The notes beneath the pieces are model-generated. The model had not been told where the DNA came from. It was given only the letters and a program-made list of their open reading frames with translations, and searched no databases. Below are positions 33,795-42,176 of a DNA stretch of 44,430 nt, piece after piece; position 1 is the stretch's first letter; the number at the start of each line of letters is the position of its first letter. Where the stretch lies: assembly GCF_000974985.2 (NCBI RefSeq), contig NZ_LAVA02000118.1, positions 1-44,430 of the forward strand, given 5' to 3'. Made by a program: the position numbers and the translations under genes. The stretch is from Streptomyces mangrovisoli (GTDB lineage: Bacteria > Actinomycetota > Actinomycetes > Streptomycetales > Streptomycetaceae).

Positions 33795-34658
33795 TCAGAA
33801 CGGGTGCCAGCGGACCGTCTCGTCGCCGTCCCGCAGGGAGGCCACCCGGCGGCGGAACTCCGTCAGGGCCTTCGGGTTGCTCGGCGCGTGCTGGGCGACC
33901 CAGGCGCAGCTCGCCGTCTCGCGGGCGCCGCGCAGCACGGAGCAGCCCGGCCACGCGCGGACGTCCCAGCCGTAGGCCGAGGTGAAGGCGTCGTAGGCCT
34001 CGGCGGGCAGGCCGTAGCGGTCCCGGGACAGGGCCATGACGACCAGGTCGTGCTCGCGCAGGTCCGCGGAGAAGGTCTCCAGGTCGACCAGGACCGGGCC
34101 GTCCGGCCCGACGTGCACGTTGCGGGGCAGCGCGTCGCCGTGGATCGGGCCCGGCGTCAGGTGGGGCACGAGCTGTGCCGCGGCCGCCGCGAAGCCGTCG
34201 CGGCGCTCGCGCAGGTACGCCGCGTCCGCCGGGTCGATCGCGTCGCCCGCGAGCCGCAGCCAGCGCTCCACCCCGCCCAGCAGCTCACGGCGCGGCAGGG
34301 CGAACGGCGGCGCGGGCAGGGCGTGCACGACGCGCAGCAGCTCGGCCAGGTCCCGCGGTTCGGCCGGCCGTACGGCGTCGGGCAGCCGGTGCCAGACGGT
34401 CACGGGGTGCCCGTCCACGAGCAGCGGCTCGTCGCGGGCGGCCCGGACGGCCGGGGCGTCCGCCTTCGCCAGCCACAGGGCGATCTCCAGCTCGCGGCGG
34501 GCGCGGTCCAGGAGCTCGGCGTCGCGGCCGATCTTGACGACCAGGTCGCCGGCGGCGAACACGGCGTTCTCACCGAGGGCGAGCAGTTGTGCGTCCCGCG
34601 CCGGTCCGGGCAGCACGCCTGCCGCCGCCAGGACGCCCCGCGCCCGTGCCTCGTCCAT
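33795..34658 (-). CDS. APH-fold phosphotransferase
   Basis: A 287-residue kinase of the aminoglycoside phosphotransferase/choline kinase superfamily. The catalytic motifs are intact: GPIHGDALPRNVHVG (HGD...N) and PVLVDLETFSADLREHDL (metal Asp). The N-lobe includes AVFAAGDLVVKIGRDAELL with the ATP lysine. This contrasts with the degenerate homologue at 17083. ATG 34658 (MDEARARGVLAAAGV) follows GGAGG at a distance of about 11 bases. The substrate is unknown; similar genes are common in Streptomyces and mostly unrelated to antibiotic resistance. Confidence 0.85.
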   Translation of the reverse strand: MDEARARGVLAAAGVLPGPARDAQLLALGENAVFAAGDLVVKIGRDAELLDRARRELEIALWLAKADAPAVRAARDEPLLVDGHPVTVWHRLPDAVRPAEPRDLAELLRVVHALPAPPFALPRRELLGGVERWLRLAGDAIDPADAAYLRERRDGFAAAAAQLVPHLTPGPIHGDALPRNVHVGPDGPVLVDLETFSADLREHDLVVMALSRDRYGLPAEAYDAFTSAYGWDVRAWPGCSVLRGARETASCAWVAQHAPSNPKALTEFRRRVASLRDGDETVRWHPF

Positions 34659-34948
34659 CGCCGCCGCCTGCCTCCGTGTCGGTCCCTGCAAGATCCACCG
34701 CCCAGTCTCGCATCAGCGGCGGCCGGGTAGGGGTCGGGCCACCCCGGGTATCCGCTCGCGGGCCGGTGGGCCTTTTCGCGCAGTTCCCCGCGCCCCTCTT
34801 TTGCGGGGCGGTTCCGGTCGGTGGTTGCCCGCGGGCCCGTCGTGGCCGCTCGCGCAGTTCCCCGCGCCCCTCGAGAGGCGCGGGGAACTGCGCGAAGGGG
34901 CCCCACTCGGCCGCGGATTTCAGGGGCGTGGGGGAACCGCGCGGTCGG
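34659..34948. repeat. Intergenic cluster of the GCGCAGTTCCCCGCGCCCCT repeat
   Basis: Copies of the dispersed Streptomyces repeat lie at 34776-34798 and 34850-34872 and, inverted, at 34874-34897. The last two form a hairpin with perfect 19-bp arms (34850-34868 and 34877-34895) and an 8-nt loop. It lies 54 bp beyond the stop of the MMPL gene on the minus strand and probably terminates that transcript. No gene is seen in the interval. Confidence 0.85.
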
Positions 34949-37222
34949 TCACGGTGAGGTCGGCGCGTAGGCTCCGGCCTCGCTCGCCGGTCCCGCCGAA
35001 GGCGACCCCGCCGGGGCCGCCGCCTCCGGCGACTCGTCGTGGGTCAGATCCGGCAGCCGGTGCAACCACTTCGGCAGATACCAGTTGCGCTCGCCGAGCA
35101 GTGCCATCACCGCGGGCAGCAGCACACCCCGGATGACCGTCGCGTCGATGAGCACCGCGGCCGCGAGGCCCACGCCCATCTGCTTCATGGACTGCATGGA
35201 CAGCGTCCCGAAGATCGCGAACACGGCGACCATGATGACCGCGGCGCTGGTGACGACGCCCGCCGTGGTGACCACACCGTGCTGGATGGCGTCCCGCGTG
35301 GACCGCCCGCGCAGCCGCGCCTCCCGGATCCGGGAGACCACGAACACGTGGTAGTCCATCGACAGCCCGAACAGGATGACGAAGAGGAACAGCGGCAGCC
35401 ACGTCACGATCGCGCCCACCCCCTCCGCGCCGACCAGCGAGGCGCCCCAGCCGTGCTGGAAGACCGCGACGAGGATGCCGTAGGCGGCGGCGACCGAGAG
35501 CAGGTTCAGCACGATCGAGGTGATCGCGACGGTCAGGGAGCGGAACGACAGCAGCATCAGCAGGAAGGCGAACACGACCACGAACGCGAAGACCGGCACC
35601 ACGGAGCCGAGCAACTGGTCGTTGAAGTCGTGGTCACCGGCGACGTTGCCGGTGATCGGCGCCTGCACCCCGTCGACCTTGCCCAGCGTGGCGGGCCGCA
35701 CGACGTCGCGCAGCTTCTCCAGGCTCTTGCCGGCCTTGTCCATGTCGGAGCCGCCGACCAGCGGCACCGACACGAGCGCCACGTTCCGCGCCGCGTGCAC
35801 CTTGACGTCGATCGGGCCGCGCGAGGCGCCGGAGCTGATCGCCGCGTCCTCGAACCGCGCCAGCGCCTCCCGTACCTCGGGCGCCGAGATGTCCTTGGCC
35901 TTGACGACGACCTCGGCCGGCTCGGAACCCCCGGGGAAGGCGTCGTTGACGCGGTTGTAGGTCTGCACGATCGGCAGCTTGTTCCCGAACTCCTGGTCCA
36001 GTGTCAGCTGCGAGGTCTTCATGCCGAGCGCGGGCGCGGCGATCGCGAGGAGCGCGCCGGCGGCCAGCGCCACCGACACCCCCGGCCGGGCCAGCACGCG
36101 CCGCAGCACCGCCGACCAGAACCGGCTCTCCGAGGGGCCCGAGCCGCGGCGCCGGCGGCGCAGGAAGGGGATGCGGCCCTTCTCCACCCGCTCGCCGAGC
36201 AGTGACAGCAGCGCGGGCAGCACCGTCACCGACCCGACCATGGCGACCGCCACGACGATCAGGGAGGCCAGGCCCATCGCCTCGAACTCGGCGAGCCCGG
36301 TGAACAGCATGCCCGCCATCGCCACGCACACCGTGACGCCCGAGACGATGATCGCGCGGCCGCTGGTCGCGGCGGCGATCCGCAGCGCAGACCCGGCGTC
36401 CCGCCCGGCCTCGCGTTCCTCGCGCTCCCGGCGCAGGTAGAACAGGCAGTAGTCGACGCCGACCGCCATGCCGACCAGCAGCATCACGGAGTTGGCGGTG
36501 TCGCTCATCGGCTGGAGATGGCTGACGAGGCCCATCAGGCCCATCGTGGCCACGATCGCGGTGATCGCGAGAGCGACCGGCAGCAGGGCCGCGACCAGCG
36601 CGCCGAAGGCGATGAGCAGAATGCCGAGGGCCACCGGCACGGCGGAGAGCTCGGCCTTCTGGAAGTCGTCCCCGAAGGCGTCGTCGTACTGCTTGGCCAT
36701 GCTGGCACTGCCGATCTCCTCGATCCGCAGCGACCCGTGCGCCTTCTGCACCCCCGCGACGGCGTCCAGCACCGGTGCGACCCGGTCGGACGCGGTCTCC
36801 GAGTCGCCGCGCATGTCGAACTGCACGAGCGCGCTGCGCCCGTCCTTGGAGATCGTCTTCGTGTCGTACGGCGAGGTCACGTCGGTGACCTTGCCGGTTG
36901 CGCCGACCGCCTTCACCACGTCCGCGACGGCGGAGCGGAACCCGGCGTCGGTGGCCTTCGTCGTGCCGTCCTTCGCCTGGATCAGGACCGTCTCCCCGGC
37001 CGGTTCCTTGATCCCCGCGTCGTCGATGATCCGGGCCGCGGTGTGCGTCTCGCCCTTGAGCTGGTCGGCCTCGTCGACGTCGACCCGGCCCGCCGCCGAA
37101 CCGAGCCCCATGGCCAGGACGACGAACAGCACCCAGATGCCGACGGCCGCCCATCGGTGCCGTGCGCTCCAGCCGCCGGCCCGGGCGGCGAGCCCTCGTA
37201 CCCGCGCTTGTTGGTTCCCCAT
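34949..37222 (-). CDS. MMPL/RND-family membrane transporter
   Basis: A 757-residue polytopic membrane protein with the duplicated RND layout. The first helix is at about residues 27-47 (AVGIWVLFVVLAMGLG). A large extracytoplasmic loop follows, then helices from about 190 to 330 that include LLVGMAVGVDYCLFYLRRERE, a second loop at about 385-520, and a second block of helices with LFGLSMDYHVFVVSRIREAR. The GVDY and SMDYHVF motifs are the proton-relay regions of MMPL proteins. Such proteins export lipids or antibiotics. No adjacent regulator or lipid-synthesis gene indicates the cargo. GGGGGGC precedes the ATG. Confidence 0.93.
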   Translation of the reverse strand: MGNQQARVRGLAARAGGWSARHRWAAVGIWVLFVVLAMGLGSAAGRVDVDEADQLKGETHTAARIIDDAGIKEPAGETVLIQAKDGTTKATDAGFRSAVADVVKAVGATGKVTDVTSPYDTKTISKDGRSALVQFDMRGDSETASDRVAPVLDAVAGVQKAHGSLRIEEIGSASMAKQYDDAFGDDFQKAELSAVPVALGILLIAFGALVAALLPVALAITAIVATMGLMGLVSHLQPMSDTANSVMLLVGMAVGVDYCLFYLRREREEREAGRDAGSALRIAAATSGRAIIVSGVTVCVAMAGMLFTGLAEFEAMGLASLIVVAVAMVGSVTVLPALLSLLGERVEKGRIPFLRRRRRGSGPSESRFWSAVLRRVLARPGVSVALAAGALLAIAAPALGMKTSQLTLDQEFGNKLPIVQTYNRVNDAFPGGSEPAEVVVKAKDISAPEVREALARFEDAAISSGASRGPIDVKVHAARNVALVSVPLVGGSDMDKAGKSLEKLRDVVRPATLGKVDGVQAPITGNVAGDHDFNDQLLGSVVPVFAFVVVFAFLLMLLSFRSLTVAITSIVLNLLSVAAAYGILVAVFQHGWGASLVGAEGVGAIVTWLPLFLFVILFGLSMDYHVFVVSRIREARLRGRSTRDAIQHGVVTTAGVVTSAAVIMVAVFAIFGTLSMQSMKQMGVGLAAAVLIDATVIRGVLLPAVMALLGERNWYLPKWLHRLPDLTHDESPEAAAPAGSPSAGPASEAGAYAPTSP

Positions 37223-37641
37223 GACGGGCTTGCCCCCCTTGTCGCGGCGGCGGCCCCTGCCACCACCTTCCGCTTCGACGGTAGGGGCCGTGCGCGGCCG
37301 TCTCGTCGTGCTCTCCGGTGAGCCGCGGCGGGCCGGGCTCCTCCGTCCGGACCGCGTGCCCTCCGCACTGGGGAGGACCGTGGCCCCTTACACCTATCGG
37401 GGCTTCTCGGGGCCGACGATCAGGGTGGCGCGAGCCGCGTCCCGGCGTGCCGACGGGCCGGTGTCCGGTCCGTCGGCAGAGATCCTCTTTGTGATTACGA
37501 AAGTTTGTTGAACAAGTCACAGCTGCGTGTAGTGCTTGCCGACGGGCCGTCACATCGGCGAGAGTTTCGCGCAGTCCGCCTCGCGGGCGCGGCCGTCGTG
37601 CCCACCCCCACGGGGCACGACGGCCCATCTAAGGTGGCCGG
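37223..37641. other. Divergent intergenic region MMPL / DUF1697
   Basis: 419 bp. A low-GC stretch at about 37485-37520 (with TTGTTGAACAA, 37505-37515, a palindrome) looks like a promoter or operator region. A strong inverted repeat sits at 37590-37624. I see no coding sequence with Streptomyces codon bias. Confidence 0.5.
37590..37624 (+). promoter_or_regulatory. Perfect 13-bp-arm hairpin in the DUF1697 leader
   Basis: GGCCGTCGTGCCC (37590-37602) pairs with GGGCACGACGGCC (37612-37624); the loop is nine bases. It ends 17 bp before the GTG start, just ahead of the AAGGTGG ribosome site. No gene precedes it on the plus strand, so it is not an ordinary terminator. It may be a leader attenuator or an operator. 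Confidence 0.5.
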
Positions 37642-38187
37642 GTGACGACCTATGCGGCGCTGTTGCGCGGAATCAACGTGGGTGGCAGCAGGAAGCTCCC
37701 GATGGCCGAACTGCGCGCACTGCTCACCGAGTCGGGGTACGGCGGCGTACAGACGTATCTCCAGAGCGGGCAGGCCGTGTTCACGGCCGAGGAGGGCGAC
37801 GAGCGGTCCCTGGCCGCCGCGCTGGCCGCGGCGATCGAGAAGCGGTTCGGCTTCGCGGTGGACGTGATCGTGCGCGACCACGCCTATCTGGCGGCGACCG
37901 TGGCGGCCTGTCCGTTCCCGGCCGCCGAACTGGAGCCCAAGCAGCTGCACGTGACCTATTTCGACGCGCCGGTCACCGAGGAGCGGTACGCGCAGCTCGA
38001 CCGGTCCGCGTACCTGCCGGAGGAGTTCCGCCTCGGCGACCGCGCGCTCTACCTCTACGCCCCCGACGGCCTCGGCCGCTCCAAGCTCGCCGAGCAGCTC
38101 TCCCGCGCCCGGCTGACCAAGGGCCTGATCGCCACCACCCGCAACTGGAACACGGTCGTCAGGCTGGCCGAGCTGACCGTCGATTGA
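37642..38187 (+). CDS. DUF1697 family protein
   Basis: A 181-residue cytoplasmic protein of the DUF1697 family. It begins with GTG (VTTYAALLRGINVGGSRKLPM), the family's hallmark N-terminus, and contains YLQSGQAVFTAEE and the C-terminal signature LTKGLIATTRNWNTVVRL. AAGGTGG precedes the start. The function is unknown. It stands alone, with its own leader hairpin. Confidence 0.92.
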   Translation: MTTYAALLRGINVGGSRKLPMAELRALLTESGYGGVQTYLQSGQAVFTAEEGDERSLAAALAAAIEKRFGFAVDVIVRDHAYLAATVAACPFPAAELEPKQLHVTYFDAPVTEERYAQLDRSAYLPEEFRLGDRALYLYAPDGLGRSKLAEQLSRARLTKGLIATTRNWNTVVRLAELTVD

Positions 38188-38314
38188 CGGATCGTCAACT
38201 TCTTTTCAAATCAGGCAACTTGACCGCCAACTCTCGGATTTGTCCTGGGTGTCGAGGTCAACAGTTTCCGTCGGCACGGATCAACGGTGCGTACAGCTGT
38301 GCGAGGCTCGTCGT

Positions 38315-39322
38315 ATGCGCTACATCATCATCGGGGCAGGTGCGATCGGCGGCGCCGTCGGCGGACGGCTGGCCCAGTCGGGGCAGGACGTGGTCCTCGT
38401 CGCCCGCGGCGAGCACCGGACCGTCTTACGCGAGGCCGGACTGCGCCTTCGGGTGCCCGAAGGCGAACTGACCTACGAGCTGCCCGTCGTGGCGGGCCCG
38501 GAGCCGCTCGGTGAACTGCGCGCGGACGACGTGCTCGTCCTCGCGGTGAAGACCCAGGACACCCAGAGGGCCCTGGACGCCTGGGCGAGCGCCCCGGTCG
38601 CGGGCGGCGGCACGGCGGGCGAGCGGCTGCCGGTGCTGTGCGCCCAGAACGGCGTGGAGAGCCAGCGCCTCGCGCTGCGCCGCTTCCGGCACGTGTACGG
38701 CGTCTGCGTGTGGCTGCCCGCGGGCTTCGTCGAGTCCGGCGTGGTCTCCGCCGCCGGCACCCCCCTCACCGGCATCCTGCACCTCGGCCGCTTCCCCTAC
38801 GGCACCGACGAGACGGCCCGGCTGATCGCCGCCGACCTGGAGAAGGCCCGCTTCGAGGCGCCCGTGGTGCCGGACGTGGCGCGGTGGCAGTACGCCAAGC
38901 TCCTCGGCAACCTGGGCAACGCGATCGAGGCGATCAGCGGCCCGCTCGGCGACGAGGAGAGCCTCGCGCTGTTCGCGCGGGTACGGGCGGAGGGCGCGGC
39001 CGTCCTGGACGCCGCCGGGATCGTGTACGCGGGCGAGGCCGAGCAGCGGGCCGCCCGCGGCGACAAGGTCACCCTCGTCCCGCTGGACGGCGCACCGCGC
39101 GGTGGCGGGTCCTCCTGGCAGTCCCTGGCGCGCAGCACGGGCACCATCGAGGCCGACTACCTCAACGGCGAGATCGTGCTGCTCGGCCGCCTGCACGGCG
39201 TGCCGACCCCGCTGAACGAACTGCTGCAACGCCTCGCGGACACCTTCGCGCGCGAACGCCGCGCTCCCGGCTCGCTGCCGCTGGCCGAACTGATCCGCCG
39301 CGCGGACGCCGCGGAGTCGTAG
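38315..39322 (+). CDS. 2-dehydropantoate 2-reductase (ketopantoate reductase) family protein
   Basis: A 335-residue NADPH-dependent reductase of the ApbA/PanE family. The Rossmann motif is IIGAGAIGGAVGGRLAQSG (residues 4-22). Conserved later segments are VLAVKTQDT, LCAQNGVES, the catalytic-lysine region WQYAKLLGNLGNAIEAISG and the substrate region ARSTGTIEADYLNGEIVLLG. Some family members reduce ketopantoate in coenzyme A synthesis; others act on different 2-oxo acids, so no gene symbol is given. Codon 38 is TTA (38426-38428), which suggests dependence on the bldA tRNA and therefore a late-growth role rather than housekeeping pantothenate synthesis. Confidence 0.88.
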   Translation: MRYIIIGAGAIGGAVGGRLAQSGQDVVLVARGEHRTVLREAGLRLRVPEGELTYELPVVAGPEPLGELRADDVLVLAVKTQDTQRALDAWASAPVAGGGTAGERLPVLCAQNGVESQRLALRRFRHVYGVCVWLPAGFVESGVVSAAGTPLTGILHLGRFPYGTDETARLIAADLEKARFEAPVVPDVARWQYAKLLGNLGNAIEAISGPLGDEESLALFARVRAEGAAVLDAAGIVYAGEAEQRAARGDKVTLVPLDGAPRGGGSSWQSLARSTGTIEADYLNGEIVLLGRLHGVPTPLNELLQRLADTFARERRAPGSLPLAELIRRADAAES

Positions 39323-39630
39323 ACCGCGCGGGTCCGTCGTGGCTGGTCGCGCAGTTCCCCGCGCCCCTGAAAGGCGCGCCCGTGGCCCGGCGTTCCCCTG
39401 TGACGCCGGGCCACGGGTCCGTTCTCTCTGCGTCGGGAGCGGCGGAGATGTCACACCGTGACGGGGGCAGACCTCAAGGGGCCCGGGGAACTGCGCGACC
39501 GGCCACGACGCACCCGCAGGGCACCATCCTCTTGGGGGCGCGGGGAACTGCGCGACCGGCCGGGACGCACCCGCACGGAGCCACCGAGCAAGGCCCCGCC
39601 GGGTTCAATCGCCGAGCCCGCCGCAGGCGT
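39323..39630. repeat. Convergent intergenic region with three dispersed-repeat copies
   Basis: A forward copy of the GCGCAGTTCCCCGCGCCCCT repeat lies at 39347-39368. Two inverted copies follow, each embedded in a 34-bp direct repeat (39485-39518 and 39542-39575, beginning GGGGAACTGCGCGACCGGCC, 57 bp apart). The forward and inverted copies can pair to form long hairpins between two convergent genes, and so probably end transcription from both sides. No gene is seen here. Confidence 0.85.
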
Positions 39631-40392
39631 TCACGCTCCGAGGGCGTCCAGCGGTCCCACGCCCGCACGCAGAGCCGGGACGCAGGCCGCCGCGTACCGC
39701 TCCAGCAGGACCCGCGCCACCTCCGGCGCCGGGCCGAGCACGTCCGCGAGCACATCGGCCCCCGCCGCGCCCCGCGCGATGCGGTCGGGCAGGAACCCGG
39801 GCGCGAGGACGTACGGCGCGACCGCCACCCGCGCACAGCCCATCTCCCGCAGTTCCCGTACGGCGTCCTCGGTGCGGGGCAGGGCCGCGGAGGCGAACGC
39901 AGGCCGCACGGCGCACCAGCCGGTGTGCCGCCACTCCCGCGCGATGTCTGCGATCACTGCGATCGCCTCCGGGTCGGTGGACCCCGCCGAGGCCAGCACG
40001 ACCCCGGTCGAGGACTTGTCGGCGGGCGTGAGCCCCGCCTCCCACAGGCGCCGTTCCAGCGCCGACAGCAGCAGCGGCGAGGGGCCGAGCACCTCCGCCT
40101 GGCGGACGCGCAGCCGCCGCGGCGCCGCCCGCAGCACCGCCGGGATGTCCGCCTTGGCGTGGAACGCGCGCGTCAGCAGCAGGGGCAGCGCCACCACGTC
40201 CCGCACGCCTTCGGCCGCCAGCGACTCCAGCACCCCTTGCACGGAAGGGATGTTGAAGTCGAGGAAGCCGGTCTCCACCCGCAGTCCGGGCCGCAGCGAC
40301 CGTACGCGCCGCACCAGGGCGTGCACGGTCGCGGCGTGCCGCGGATCACGGCTGCCGTGGGCGATGACGAGGAGGACGGGCTGCGCGCGCAT
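39631..40392 (-). CDS. Sirohydrochlorin chelatase (CbiX/SirB type)
   Basis: A 253-residue two-lobe chelatase. The first active-site lobe has LLVIAHGSRDPRHAATVHAL and LPLLLTRAFHAKADIP (the metal-coordinating His pair); the second lobe is degenerate in histidines (VAVAPYVLAPGFLPDRI). This family inserts Fe or Co into sirohydrochlorin. Its place as the last gene of a cysN-ssuABC operon points to iron insertion for the siroheme of sulfite reductase (inference). The ATG lies 3 bp after the permease stop. Confidence 0.9.
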   Translation of the reverse strand: MRAQPVLLVIAHGSRDPRHAATVHALVRRVRSLRPGLRVETGFLDFNIPSVQGVLESLAAEGVRDVVALPLLLTRAFHAKADIPAVLRAAPRRLRVRQAEVLGPSPLLLSALERRLWEAGLTPADKSSTGVVLASAGSTDPEAIAVIADIAREWRHTGWCAVRPAFASAALPRTEDAVRELREMGCARVAVAPYVLAPGFLPDRIARGAAGADVLADVLGPAPEVARVLLERYAAACVPALRAGVGPLDALGA

Positions 40393-40395
40393 GGT

Positions 40396-41376
40396 TCAGC
40401 TCTTCACCAGCAGGCCGCGGCTGCGCAGCACCCACCGCTCCAGCGGGCTGAAGATCAGCAGGTCGATCGCGATGCCGACGAAGAGGATCAGCAGGATCGC
40501 CTCGAACACCATCGCCATGTCGCTCGCGGTGCGGGCGTTCTCCAGCAACTGGCCGAGGCCCACGCCCAGATCGGGGAAGCTGGCGATGATCTCCGCCGCC
40601 ATCAGCGAGCGCCAGGCGAACGCCCAGCCCTGCTTCATGCCGGCGACATAGCCGGGCAGCGCCGCCGGCAGGGTGACGTGCCAGGTGCCCCTGAGTCCGG
40701 TCGCGCCCATCGTGCGGCCCGCCCGCAGGAACAGCGGCGGCACCTGGTCGACGCCGGACACCAGGCCGTTGGCGATCGAGGGGACCGCGCCGAGCAGGAT
40801 GACGGCGTACATCATCGAGTTGTTCAGGCCGAGCCAGATCACGGCCGGCGGCACCCAGGCCACCGACGGCAGGGACTGGAGCCCGGACAGGATCGGGCCG
40901 ATCGCCGCGCGCACGAACCGCACCCGCGCCACCAGGAGGCCGAGCGGGGTGCCGATGAGCAGCGCGAAGAAGAAGCCCAGCAGGCCGCGCGAGACACTGG
41001 TCCAGATGTAGCCGAGCAGGTCGCCCTTGAGCCAGTCGGTGTGGAACGCCTGGGCCACGTCGGACGGGGACGGCAGCTTGGTCGGGTCGTCGACGATCTT
41101 GAAGGTGATCAGGCCCTGCCACACCACCAGGACCACCACGATCGCGGTGACCGGCGGCAGGACCTTGCCGACCAGGGTCTGCCGCAGCGACGGCCGGCCG
41201 CTCTGCTCGGTCTCCAGCGCGTCGAGTCCCGCCTCGATGCCGGGCAGTTCGGCATCGGCCGGCCGGGTGCCGGTGGTCCGGGCGCCGTTCGTCGCGGTGT
41301 CGCTCGCCGCGGTGTCGCTCGTCCGGGCGTCGGCCGGTTCGGCGCCGGACGCCGTCGTCGTCTCAGTGCTGGCCAT
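40396..41376 (-). CDS. ssuC: Organosulfur ABC transporter permease (SsuC-like)
   Basis: A 326-residue integral membrane permease. A Thr/Ala-rich N-terminal tail of about 60 residues is followed by six or so hydrophobic segments. The ABC-permease coupling motif is EAA-like (AALPGYVAGMKQGWAFAWRSLMAAEI). The match is to aliphatic sulfonate/nitrate/taurine permeases. ATG 41376 (MASTETTT) with GGGGAG upstream overlaps the end of the ATPase gene by 14 bp. It is part of the minus-strand sulfur operon. The exact substrate cannot be told from sequence. Confidence 0.9.
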   Translation of the reverse strand: MASTETTTASGAEPADARTSDTAASDTATNGARTTGTRPADAELPGIEAGLDALETEQSGRPSLRQTLVGKVLPPVTAIVVVLVVWQGLITFKIVDDPTKLPSPSDVAQAFHTDWLKGDLLGYIWTSVSRGLLGFFFALLIGTPLGLLVARVRFVRAAIGPILSGLQSLPSVAWVPPAVIWLGLNNSMMYAVILLGAVPSIANGLVSGVDQVPPLFLRAGRTMGATGLRGTWHVTLPAALPGYVAGMKQGWAFAWRSLMAAEIIASFPDLGVGLGQLLENARTASDMAMVFEAILLILFVGIAIDLLIFSPLERWVLRSRGLLVKS

Positions 41377-42142
41377 GGCGGCGGATCTCCCCACGCAGGA
41401 CTTCGGTGATCTCCAGGGACAGTTCGGCCACGGGGGCGTCCTCGATGCGCCGCGGCTGCGGGATGTCGACCGTCCACTCGCGGGCCACCCGGCCCGGACG
41501 CGAGGACAGCAGCACGACCCGCTGCGCGAGCCGCACCGCCTCGCGCACGTTGTGCGTCACGAACAGCACCGACACCCCGGTCTCGCCCCAGATGCGGGTC
41601 AGTTCGTCGTGCAGTACGTCCCGCGTGATGGCGTCCAGAGCCGCGAACGGCTCGTCCATCAGCAGCAGATTGCTCTCCTGCGCGAGCGCGCGGGCCAGCG
41701 CCACGCGCTGGCGCATACCGCCGGACAGCTCGTGCACCCGCTTGCCGTACGCGCCCTTGAGCCGCACCAGTTCGAGCAGGCGCTCGGCCTTGTCCTTGCG
41801 GTCGTTCTTGGGCACCCCGCGCAGACGCAGGGCGAGTTCGATGTTCTTGCCGGCCGTCAGCCACGGGAAGAGCGCGTGCTCCTGGAACATCAGGGCGGGG
41901 CGCCCGTCCGTGGTGATGGAGCCGGCGGTCGGCCGGTCCAGGCCCGCCACCAGGTTCAGCAGCGTGGACTTGCCGCAGCCCGAGGCCCCCAGGAGAGTGA
42001 CGAACTCGCCCGGCGCGACATCGAGGCTGATGTCGTCCAGGACGAGCTGCTGCCCGCCCGGTCCGGCGAAGGACTTGGAGACGTGCTCCAGCCGCGCGGC
42101 GGTCTCGACCGCCTCAGCGGCCTTGGCAAGGGTCGTGGCCAT
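41363..42142 (-). CDS. ssuB: Organosulfur ABC transporter ATPase (SsuB-like)
   Basis: A 259-residue ABC ATPase. Walker A GASGCGKST, Q loop FQEHALFPWL, signature LSGGMRQRVALARAL, Walker B LLLMDEPFAALD and the switch His in LFVTHNVREAV are all intact. It belongs to the nitrate/sulfonate/taurine class. ATG 42142 is chosen because AGGAGG lies eight bases upstream; GTG 42151 would fall on the ribosome site. It lies 34 bp after the binding-protein gene and overlaps the permease gene. Confidence 0.93.
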   Translation of the reverse strand: MATTLAKAAEAVETAARLEHVSKSFAGPGGQQLVLDDISLDVAPGEFVTLLGASGCGKSTLLNLVAGLDRPTAGSITTDGRPALMFQEHALFPWLTAGKNIELALRLRGVPKNDRKDKAERLLELVRLKGAYGKRVHELSGGMRQRVALARALAQESNLLLMDEPFAALDAITRDVLHDELTRIWGETGVSVLFVTHNVREAVRLAQRVVLLSSRPGRVAREWTVDIPQPRRIEDAPVAELSLEITEVLRGEIRRHGQH

Positions 42143-42176
42143 GGTCGTCACCTCCTGGGGATCTCGTGGGGTCGGG

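Noticed and set aside
37642..39322. Pantothenate biosynthesis operon
   Set aside because: Only a PanE-family gene is present, with no panB or panC nearby, and its TTA codon argues against a housekeeping role.
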